Positions 1 through 4,950 of a DNA stretch of 10,362 nt are shown here, in pieces. The first letter of the stretch is position 1; each line of letters opens with the position of its first letter. The notes under the pieces are model-generated. The model did not search any database and was not told the origin of the DNA. It saw only the letters and a program-made list of their open reading frames with translations. The position numbers and the translations under genes were made by a program. The DNA comes from Oscillospiraceae bacterium (lineage in GTDB: Bacteria > Bacillota > Clostridia > Oscillospirales > Oscillospiraceae). Location of the stretch: NCBI GenBank assembly GCA_017521875.1, contig JAFXBH010000068.1:1-10362 (forward strand), given 5' to 3'.

Positions 1-65
1 AACCGAAACAGGCTTAATAAATTCGGAATGGTAAAAATCTCTTTCTTCCAATTTTTGATAAACAT
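1..65 (-). CDS. pgsA: Partial CDP-alcohol phosphatidyltransferase, probably phosphatidylglycerophosphate synthase (N-terminus only)
   Basis: Reading leftward from an ATG at 65-63, the frame stays open to the window edge for 21 codons. The peptide contains TIPNLLSLFR, the short amphipathic lead-in (usually 'xIPNxLTxxR') that opens the CDP-alcohol phosphatidyltransferase family. PgsA of that family makes phosphatidylglycerophosphate from CDP-diacylglycerol and glycerol-3-phosphate at the inner face of the membrane. A GGAGG ribosome binding site at 79-75 lies 9 bases before the ATG, and a strong promoter lies at 104-132, so the start is well supported. The catalytic DG..AR..D motif is outside the window, so the substrate is inferred from the N-terminus alone; another family member, such as phosphatidylserine synthase, is possible. 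The gene is transcribed in the same direction as the cluster at 161-2381 but appears to have its own promoter. Confidence 0.68.
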   Translation of the reverse strand, partial: MFIKNWKKEIFTIPNLLSLFR

Positions 66-103
66 GTGTGCAATCCTCCGAAAAATCATACCACATTTCT
101 GTT

Positions 104-132
104 ATTATAATCCATTATTTTCATCTTATCAA
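104..132 (-). promoter_or_regulatory. Sigma-A type promoter for the pgsA-like gene
   Basis: On the minus strand, TTGATA (132-127) is followed after exactly 17 bases by a perfect TATAAT (109-104). This is 5/6 plus 6/6 to the housekeeping consensus with ideal spacing. It sits about 38 bases upstream of the ATG at 65, so the pgsA-like gene can be expressed independently of the peptidoglycan-binding cluster that ends just upstream. Confidence 0.8.
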
Positions 133-135
133 GTG

Positions 136-158
136 AAAAATTAAGACAGATATCTGCC
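136..158 (-). terminator. Small intrinsic terminator after the peptidoglycan-binding cluster
   Basis: Just downstream of the TAA at 163-161, the minus strand reads GGCAG-ATAT-CTGTC followed by TTAATTTTT. This gives a 5-bp stem (one G-U pair), a 4-base loop and a mostly-U tail. The stem is short, so termination may be partial. It lies only a few bases before the -35 box of the pgsA-like gene. Confidence 0.45.
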
Positions 159-160
159 GA

Positions 161-691
161 TTATCTGTTTGCCTCCCGATTTGCGCTGAGGGTAAATTGT
201 TTTACAAGATATTTCCAGGTAATTTTATCCAGTTCACCGGTGGTGGGAAGACCTGCCAGAAACTGAAAGGCGGCAAGTGCATTACTGGTTGCACTATCTA
301 ACACGCCATTGTGTATCGGGCGGGATATGGTTGGATTATCGTTTGATAACTGGGTCAGTATGCTTTGGAGAAGATAAATATATGCGTTACTTTCCCCAAT
401 ACGGAATATTTCGCCCGGTTCTATAATAATCTCAATGGGTTCGGTCTTGGTTACCTGAATCTCTGCAATGTCATATATTTCTACAATTTTTTCCCAAGTT
501 TCCTGATCTGTTATTCCGGTGATAGGCAATCCGTATTGTCGCTGAAAAGCAGTTACAGCGTTCATAGTTGTCGGTCCATATATTCCGTCTGGTACGACAG
601 TGGGGAGAGCCGGATCGTTCTCTGCGATAATGCGGAGCATTGTTTGTAAACTGCGAATAGGTTGTTCTACAAAAGATTCACCAGGTTTCAT
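161..691 (-). CDS. Protein with two peptidoglycan-binding (PG_binding_1) domains
   Basis: The 176-residue protein is essentially two copies of the three-helix PG_binding_1 fold. Copy 1 spans about residues 12-72, with DGIYGP at 35-40, a following AFQ and GITD..TW. Copy 2 spans about 103-166, with NGVLDSAT, AAFQ, GLPTTGELD and a closing TW. The two are joined by a Glu/Ile-rich linker. Such domains bind cell-wall or cortex peptidoglycan; no hydrolase domain is present. There is no hydrophobic signal peptide or membrane segment, so how it would reach peptidoglycan is unclear. The ATG at 691-689 overlaps the TGA of the upstream SpoIID-like gene as ATGA, and AGGAGG (704-699) sits 7 bases before it inside that gene, so the two are probably translationally coupled. 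In copy 2 the usual DGxxGP loop is degenerate (HNGVLDSAT), so that copy may be weak in binding. The domain call is firm; the biological role is inferred. Confidence 0.9.
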   Translation of the reverse strand: MKPGESFVEQPIRSLQTMLRIIAENDPALPTVVPDGIYGPTTMNAVTAFQRQYGLPITGITDQETWEKIVEIYDIAEIQVTKTEPIEIIIEPGEIFRIGESNAYIYLLQSILTQLSNDNPTISRPIHNGVLDSATSNALAAFQFLAGLPTTGELDKITWKYLVKQFTLSANREANR

Positions 692-1968
692 CTGATCACC
701 TCCTGTCTGACGACGTCTTGCCCGCCAATGCTTAAGTCCCTGCCTGGGAATTGGGTTAATGTTGTAGTACGGGCATAGTTATTGTTAGGTGTGTTTTGAG
801 GAGGGATAGGCTTTCGTGCTGCTCCCGTGGAACGGAAAGAACCGACAGGAACGGTTGCTTGGGATCCACCGGGAAAGGTTTCTCCGCTTCGTAGTGTGGT
901 ATTTTCAATACCACTGTACTGATCGTATATTTCATCCCATGTTCCCGGATCAACTGTACCGGTTTCTGGAAGACGGAATCGCCGTTGGACTGCCAGTACC
1001 GCGGCTCTTGTTGCAGGACCAAATACTCCGTCTACTGCTACCGGTGGTATTTCCTGAATATAGGAGGAAAGCACAGATAACATATATTGCAGTAATCGAA
1101 CCTTTTCTCCGGTGTCACCTGCTTGTAACGCATTGGGAGGAGACCAGTTGATTGCGTAAAACTGCTGTCCCTGGCTGCGTAGTTCTGAAAGGGAATTGAC
1201 ACCGGCGTATAAGCGTACCAATTCGTACCAGGTTGCAGGACCTACAATTCCATCGGGGGTAAGCCCGAAGATTTGCTGAAATTTTCGAACGGATGCCTCT
1301 GTTCGTGGGCCGTAGATGCCATCCACTGCAGGCACTTTTGGTATCGCGGGATAGTTCTGGGCAATTCTGTTTATCGATGTTTGAATTACAACTACATTTG
1401 GCCCGGTACTTCCTACTCGAAGAGGTGTTCCGGGGTAGGATTGGGTGTTGCCGCGAATGGGGGCATTTAATACAGTTTCCACATTCCCGTAATAACTGCG
1501 AAGAATTTGTGTGGAATTATAGCCTTGTTTTGCTAAATTTTGACTGCCCCATTGACTAAGTCCTTCGCAAGTAACGGTTGTTCCGTTACAGAATTTTGCA
1601 GCCAACGGCTCAACAAAACCTGGTCTGCGTAGATAATCATTAAATAATTCATCTACCAATCTGGAAATGTTTTCAAAATAACTCCGCCCTTTTACGAAAA
1701 ATTGATCAAAGGCAGTTGAACTGGTAATATCGAAATCATATCCACGGCTTCGATAAAATTCTGTGTATATACGATTTAAAGCAAAGGATACGATGGCTAA
1801 TATATTGGCTCTCAGCGCACTTTCATCCCATGTGGGATAGATCTCACTGGAGGCAACATTTTTAACATAATCTGAAAATGAAACGGTCACATTTTCCGCA
1901 TTGGATGAGGGAGACCCTAAATGGACCGTGATCTGTTGGGGTACAAAGGGTGTTACAATTGGTGCCAT
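688..1968 (-). CDS. SpoIID/LytB-domain protein with two C-terminal peptidoglycan-binding domains
   Basis: The 426-residue protein has a SpoIID/LytB-like domain at about residues 31-163. It shows the family's YVKNVASSE..PTW start (E42 falls where SpoIID has its catalytic glutamate), an ALRANILA helix and an ending GLSQWGSQNLAKQG...ILRSYYG. Two cysteines (C127, C134) precede GLSQWG; in SpoIID the equivalent loop can hold a metal. Two PG_binding_1 domains follow, at about 184-253 (DGIYGPRT, KFQQIFGLTPDG) and 282-350 (DGVFGPAT, VQRRFRLPETG). The last 75 residues are rich in Thr, Asn, Pro and Gly and look disordered. SpoIID itself is a membrane-anchored lytic transglycosylase that cuts stem-less glycan during engulfment; this protein has no signal peptide or membrane anchor and carries binding repeats, so it is not SpoIID proper. 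AGGAGGG at 1980-1974 overlaps the stop of the upstream gene and lies 5 bases before the ATG. Middle gene of a three-gene unit. Confidence 0.88.
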   Translation of the reverse strand: MAPIVTPFVPQQITVHLGSPSSNAENVTVSFSDYVKNVASSEIYPTWDESALRANILAIVSFALNRIYTEFYRSRGYDFDITSSTAFDQFFVKGRSYFENISRLVDELFNDYLRRPGFVEPLAAKFCNGTTVTCEGLSQWGSQNLAKQGYNSTQILRSYYGNVETVLNAPIRGNTQSYPGTPLRVGSTGPNVVVIQTSINRIAQNYPAIPKVPAVDGIYGPRTEASVRKFQQIFGLTPDGIVGPATWYELVRLYAGVNSLSELRSQGQQFYAINWSPPNALQAGDTGEKVRLLQYMLSVLSSYIQEIPPVAVDGVFGPATRAAVLAVQRRFRLPETGTVDPGTWDEIYDQYSGIENTTLRSGETFPGGSQATVPVGSFRSTGAARKPIPPQNTPNNNYARTTTLTQFPGRDLSIGGQDVVRQEVIR

Positions 1969-1979
1969 ATGTACCCTCC

Positions 1980-2381
1980 TTATAGATTTTGTGGTGGCGT
2001 GTTAAAGATTTCCAGTTGATTCCATGATTTGGGGAACTCCGCAAGGGGAATCATTTCTAAGTTTTGTAGTGTTGTGGTGTTAGGAAATACTTGAAGATTT
2101 TCTATTTCAATTGCCTCATAGTTGTTTAGACGCGCATAGAGGTTGACGGTTGCAAAGGGGATTACCCCGGTATTAGGTGTTTGACTGCTGGCAAGATCCG
2201 GAACTTCTATTTCTACCGGAACATCTAAAAATCCGCTGCGGTTGGTTAATCGAAGCGCAATCGCCCCTCCGGAAGTGTCTGTTATGGATACCGCTACATC
2301 CCGCAGGGGAATCAGAGCATTACTGGTGTATGCGTGCACTTGTATGTATCCTGTGGCAGAAATACTACCGCCTCCTTTCAT
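1980..2381 (-). CDS. Small beta-rich protein of the peptidoglycan-binding cluster (function unknown)
   Basis: About 128-133 residues depending on the start. The core begins TGYIQVHAYTSNALIPLRDVAVSITD and alternates short beta strands with turns, resembling carboxypeptidase-regulatory-like or transthyretin-like sandwich domains. I recognise no catalytic motif, signal peptide or membrane segment. Its stop is 11 bases from the SpoIID-like gene, whose ribosome binding site overlaps it, so the two are cotranscribed. Three starts are possible. A TTG at 2423 lies inside the upstream terminator and has no ribosome binding site. The ATG at 2381, used here, has only a weak AGGA 3 bases away. An ATT at 2363 sits 7 bases after a perfect AAAGGAGG (2378-2371) and would give a protein beginning (M)SATGYIQVHAY. 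I think the ATT is the likelier real start but give the ATG coordinates as the conventional choice. Presence of the gene is well supported; fold and role are inference. Confidence 0.8.
   Translation of the reverse strand: MKGGGSISATGYIQVHAYTSNALIPLRDVAVSITDTSGGAIALRLTNRSGFLDVPVEIEVPDLASSQTPNTGVIPFATVNLYARLNNYEAIEIENLQVFPNTTTLQNLEMIPLAEFPKSWNQLEIFNTPPQNL
2371..2378 (-). promoter_or_regulatory. Strong ribosome binding site pointing to an ATT start codon
   Basis: AAAGGAGG is an 8-base match to the anti-Shine-Dalgarno sequence. It lies inside the conventional reading (codons 2-4 after the ATG at 2381) and 7 bases before an in-frame ATT at 2363-2361. No ATG, GTG or TTG in any frame lies at proper distance downstream of it. 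AUU is a rare initiator, known from infC of enteric bacteria. Confidence 0.5.
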
Positions 2382-2390
2382 TATTCCTAT

Positions 2391-2419
2391 TATGCTATGA
2401 TGATATGGATAAAAAAGTT
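2391..2419 (-). promoter_or_regulatory. Candidate late-sporulation (sigma-K type) promoter
   Basis: On the minus strand, AACT (2419-2416) is followed after 16 bases by CATAGCATA (2399-2391). The published Bacillus subtilis sigma-K consensus is roughly mACm-N16-CATAnnnTA, so all positions but one (the last m) agree. Transcription would begin near 2386-2383, directly after the terminator of the preceding gene and just before the strong ribosome binding site at 2378-2371. No good housekeeping -35/-10 pair is visible in the same gap. The match is by eye in an A/T-rich region and its chance frequency is not computed. Confidence 0.42.
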
Positions 2420-2443
2420 CCAAGGATTATAAAAATCCTTGGA
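2411..2443 (-). terminator. Intrinsic terminator overlapping the stop of the helical-protein gene
   Basis: The minus-strand transcript folds as TCCAAGGATT (2443-2434), a 5-base loop, then AATCCTTGGA (2428-2419), a perfect 10-bp stem followed by AC and six Us (2416-2411). The TAA of the 2427-2855 gene lies within the loop and downstream arm. This separates that gene from the three peptidoglycan-binding-cluster genes below it. Confidence 0.8.
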
Positions 2444-2855
2444 GTTGTTTGTTGTTGGCTTCCTCAAAATCAATCAGTTTGTGGGCAAGATCTGCAACAC
2501 GTTGATCTGTTGGAGGGAACTGATTCAGATTTTTAAACCCCTTAATAATCCCTCTTGTATTACCTTGAATCATCATCTTTGCCGCTTTTGAGTCAGCATT
2601 TCCGAAAGATAATTTGGAACGGGTCATCAAATTGGTCATACCCTTGATTGCGGGATCCAATTCTTCCAAATGCCAACCTCTTGACAGGGCAATGCCGTGT
2701 GCTTCCTGTTCAATGGCATCGTATTCCCGCAACTGGGAGTTTAATTCTGATCGAAGTTTTGTGTGCAGAGGTGTCTTTAAAATGCTTCGAATACCGATTT
2801 GTCCCATTTGTGTTGTTTTCAATATTGAAGAGAGTACATCTTTGCTGCCTTTCAT
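2427..2855 (-). CDS. Small helical protein, possible ferritin-like four-helix bundle (function unknown)
   Basis: 142 residues, predicted almost entirely helical, with breaks near G60-W61, L82-N86 and F113-P115. This suggests four or five helices: about 3-27, 30-58, 67-81, 87-111 and 116-138. The pattern, including REYDAIEQEAHGIA in the second long helix, recalls ferritin-like bundles of the DUF2383 kind, but no paired ExxH iron-binding motifs are present, so di-iron chemistry is not supported. There is no signal peptide or membrane segment. The ATG at 2855-2853 has GGTGAT 4 bases upstream, an alignment that pairs with the extreme 3' end of 16S rRNA; no AGGAGG is present. The gene is followed directly by its own terminator and is divergent from asnB. 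I do not recognise it as a named gene; the fold assignment is a weak inference. Confidence 0.78.
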   Translation of the reverse strand: MKGSKDVLSSILKTTQMGQIGIRSILKTPLHTKLRSELNSQLREYDAIEQEAHGIALSRGWHLEELDPAIKGMTNLMTRSKLSFGNADSKAAKMMIQGNTRGIIKGFKNLNQFPPTDQRVADLAHKLIDFEEANNKQLQGFL

Positions 2856-2892
2856 TTACATCACCGTGAATACTATGCCCGGCTAAGGTGAT

Positions 2893-2925
2893 TTCTATGC
2901 ACATAATTCTCTGATTTGCATAGAA
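2893..2925. promoter_or_regulatory. 9-bp inverted repeat in the divergent asnB control region (candidate operator)
   Basis: TTCTATGCA (2893-2901) is repeated as its exact inverse TGCATAGAA (2917-2925) across a 15-base spacer, with arm centres 24 bp apart. The arms fall on the -35 and -10 boxes of the best plus-strand asnB promoter, as expected for a repressor site. No T-run follows, so it is not a terminator. The regulator is unknown; I do not recognise it as GlnR, CodY or Lrp. Confidence 0.45.
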
Positions 2926-2926
2926 T
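2898..2926 (+). promoter_or_regulatory. Probable sigma-A promoter of asnB
   Basis: TGCACA (2898-2903, 4/6 to TTGACA) and TAGAAT (2921-2926, 5/6 to TATAAT) are separated by 17 bases. Transcription would begin near 2933, giving a 5' leader of about 20 bases that contains AAAGGAG (2937-2943), 9 bases before the asnB ATG. On the opposite strand a weaker pair, TCTACA (2931-2926) and AATTAT (2908-2903), also 17 bases apart, could serve the divergent gene, so the two promoters would overlap. Confidence 0.5.
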
Positions 2927-2952
2927 GTAGAGATAGAAAGGAGCGGAAATAT

Positions 2953-4767
2953 ATGTGTGCGATTGCAGGCATTCTTGGTTTGCCGTTTGATTCAAAAATA
3001 TTGGATTCGTTGCTTTCCACTATGACACACAGAGGTCCTGACGGGTCAGGTAGTTATATGGAGCGGCGTTGTTGCCTATTACACACAAGACTTTCAATCA
3101 TTGATCCAGCGGGTGGAGCACAACCGATGAGCCTGTACTGGGCAGGGAATGAATATGTGATTACATATAACGGGGAACTGTATAATACTCTGGAGTTGCG
3201 AAATGCGTTACAGACATTAGGACACGAATTTGTCACTAGTAGTGATACAGAAGTAGTTCTTCACGCCTATGCTCAATGGAAAGAGGAATGCGTTCATAAA
3301 TTCAATGGCATATTTGCTTTTGCAGTTTGGGAAAAAAGAGATAAAAGACTGTTTGTCGCCAGAGACAGAATGGGCGTAAAACCTTTTTTCTATACCGTTT
3401 TTTCCGGAGGCCTTCTCTTTTCTTCCGAAATAAAAACGCTATTATCTTATCCCGGTGTGCCAAGGATATTGGACCAGGAGGGGATCGCACAGGTAGTTCT
3501 GTTAGGGCCGGGTCGTGTGCCCGGTAGTGGTGTTTTTCAAAATGTTTATGAATTGATGCCCGGTTGTTGCGGTTATTATGATCTGGAAAATTTTCATTGG
3601 TGGCGATATTGGAAATTAACAGACAGAGAGCACACGGACAATTTTGCAGAGACTGTTGAAAATGTACGATTTCTTGTGACAGATGCCATCCGAAGACAGA
3701 TGGTCTCGGATGTTCCGTTGGGAACGTTCCTGTCCGGTGGACTGGATTCCAGTTTAATCTCATCCATATGTGCGAAGGAACTAGAAAGCAGGGGAGAGCG
3801 GTTAAATACATTCTCTGTAGACTATAAGGATAATCAAAAATATTTTGTATCCGAAAAATTCCAACCAAATTCAGACAATTCCTATATTGCGCTAATGCAG
3901 GAAACGCTGGGTTGTAATCACCACTGGACTGTGTTAACTCCGGAGGATCTTATTGGTGAACTTAAAAACGCTACAATAGCAAGGGATCTGCCGGGAATGG
4001 CAGATGTGGATTTCTCGCTTTTGGCGTTTTGCAGAAATATTCGTAAGGATGTAAAGATGGCGTTGTCAGGAGAGTGTGCTGATGAGATTTTTGGCGGATA
4101 TCCTTGGTACAGAGATCCGGATGTTCGGTCGTTTAACGGCTTCCCATGGGCGCAGAACACATTGCAAAGAGCGTCGTTCTTAAATGCAGATGTAAAAATA
4201 GATCCACAGGCATTTGTGAATGATCATTATCATGCAACACTTTCCCAATGTGACATTCTCTCCGGTGTTTCCCCTCAGGAAAAGCGAATGAAGGAAATGG
4301 TCAACCTGAACTATACCTGGTTTATGCAAACTCTGCTGGACAGAAAAGACCGTATGAGCATGGCATGCGGTCTTGAAGTCCGTGTTCCGTTCTGTGATTA
4401 CAGAATTGCAGAATACCTGTACGGTGTTCCTTGGGAATTTAAGGACTATAAGAACAAGGAGAAAGGTCTTCTTCGTTGCGCTATGGAGGGAATTCTGCCT
4501 GAAGACGTTCTGTGGAGAAAAAAGAGTCCATATCCCAAAACGTACGATCCTCATTACCTTGAGATGGTAATGGGTTTGTTAAAACAACTGCTGGAGCAAA
4601 ATGATGCTCCAATTTACGGAATGGTTAACCGTGAGGCTATACAGAAATTACTGGATATGGATTTTACCTGGCCGTGGTACGGTCAATTAATGAAACTACC
4701 ACAGACAATTGCCTATATGCTGCAGATCAATTTTTGGCTGGAATATTATAAGATCTCTATTATCTAA
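2953..4767 (+). CDS. asnB: Asparagine synthase (glutamine-hydrolysing) family protein, AsnB type
   Basis: 604 residues with the two-domain AsnB layout. The N-terminal class II glutamine amidotransferase domain (about 1-215) begins MCAIAG, with C2 the catalytic nucleophile after Met removal, and contains RLSIID (46-51), NGELYN (73-78) and SSDTE around D98. The synthetase domain has the ATP-pyrophosphatase loop SGGLDSS (261-267), SGECADEIFGGY (372-383), DRKDRMSM..GLEVRVPF (463-480) and RKKSPYPKT (522-530). It would use glutamine ammonia and ATP to amidate aspartate through an acyl-adenylate in the cytoplasm. Length lies between E. coli AsnB (about 554) and B. subtilis AsnB (about 632). The start is fixed by C2 and by AAAGGAG 9 bases upstream. 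It is a single-gene unit with its own promoter region and terminator. Caution: close relatives in Firmicutes amidate meso-diaminopimelate in peptidoglycan precursors rather than aspartate; the sequence alone does not settle this. Confidence 0.93.
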   Translation: MCAIAGILGLPFDSKILDSLLSTMTHRGPDGSGSYMERRCCLLHTRLSIIDPAGGAQPMSLYWAGNEYVITYNGELYNTLELRNALQTLGHEFVTSSDTEVVLHAYAQWKEECVHKFNGIFAFAVWEKRDKRLFVARDRMGVKPFFYTVFSGGLLFSSEIKTLLSYPGVPRILDQEGIAQVVLLGPGRVPGSGVFQNVYELMPGCCGYYDLENFHWWRYWKLTDREHTDNFAETVENVRFLVTDAIRRQMVSDVPLGTFLSGGLDSSLISSICAKELESRGERLNTFSVDYKDNQKYFVSEKFQPNSDNSYIALMQETLGCNHHWTVLTPEDLIGELKNATIARDLPGMADVDFSLLAFCRNIRKDVKMALSGECADEIFGGYPWYRDPDVRSFNGFPWAQNTLQRASFLNADVKIDPQAFVNDHYHATLSQCDILSGVSPQEKRMKEMVNLNYTWFMQTLLDRKDRMSMACGLEVRVPFCDYRIAEYLYGVPWEFKDYKNKEKGLLRCAMEGILPEDVLWRKKSPYPKTYDPHYLEMVMGLLKQLLEQNDAPIYGMVNREAIQKLLDMDFTWPWYGQLMKLPQTIAYMLQINFWLEYYKISII

Positions 4768-4772
4768 TTAAG

Positions 4773-4820
4773 AAAAAGCCCTGGTTTGAAGAAATTCATA
4801 CTATGGGCTTCTTTTTTTCT
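4773..4820 (+). terminator. Intrinsic terminator after asnB
   Basis: AAGCCC (4776-4781) pairs with GGGCTT (4805-4810), followed by C and seven Ts (4812-4818). A nested TGAA-GAAA-TTCA hairpin (4787-4798) fills much of the apical region. It lies 5 bases after the asnB stop and before the apgM promoter, so asnB is not transcribed with the serine genes. Confidence 0.7.
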
Positions 4821-4871
4821 TACAAAATGTAAAAAAGTCGTTGAAAAATGCGAGAAATTTTGATTTTACTA

Positions 4872-4900
4872 TTGTAATTTGAAAACAGAAGTGTTATTAT
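4872..4900 (+). promoter_or_regulatory. Extended -10 promoter of the apgM-serC-serA operon
   Basis: TTGTAA (4872-4877, 4/6) and TATTAT (4895-4900, 5/6) are 17 bases apart, and the -10 is preceded by TGT (4892-4894), the TGn of an extended -10 promoter. Transcription would begin near 4907, giving a leader of about 44 bases to the TTG at 4951. The leader is too short for a T-box or riboswitch. Confidence 0.68.
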
Positions 4901-4950
4901 ATGAAGAAACATTTGTGCACCTATCGAGGACATACAAGGAGGGAATCTGC

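Noticed and set aside
145..158. CAGATATCTG palindrome as a possible regulator binding site
   Set aside because: Its position right after a stop codon, with a following U-rich tract on the minus strand, is better explained as a small terminator.
816..1151. Plus-strand frames within the peptidoglycan-binding genes (for example 816-1151, 1273-1470, 365-649, 2177-2536)
   Set aside because: All lie opposite well-supported minus-strand genes, with no ribosome binding sites or recognisable domains.
161..1968. Tandem duplication between the two peptidoglycan-binding genes
   Set aside because: The PG_binding_1 repeats are related at the domain level but differ widely in residues and linkers; no recent DNA-level repeat is visible.
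1862..2044. Short minus-strand frame bridging two genes
   Set aside because: Out of frame with both the beta-rich and SpoIID-like genes, and it overlaps the ribosome binding site that clearly serves the latter.
3302..3868. 188-codon open frame antisense to asnB
   Set aside because: Overlaps the conserved core of asnB, has no supporting start signals and reads as low-sense sequence.
4841..4872. TTGAAA (4841-4846) with TACTAT (4867-4872) as the apgM promoter
   Set aside because: The spacing is 20 bases, longer than sigma-A promoters tolerate well; the pair at 4872-4900 has 17-base spacing and an extended -10.
4901..4950. Possible T-box, riboswitch or leader peptide before the serine operon
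   Set aside because: The predicted leader is about 44 bases with no stable structured aptamer, no terminator/antiterminator pair and no Ser-codon-rich small frame.
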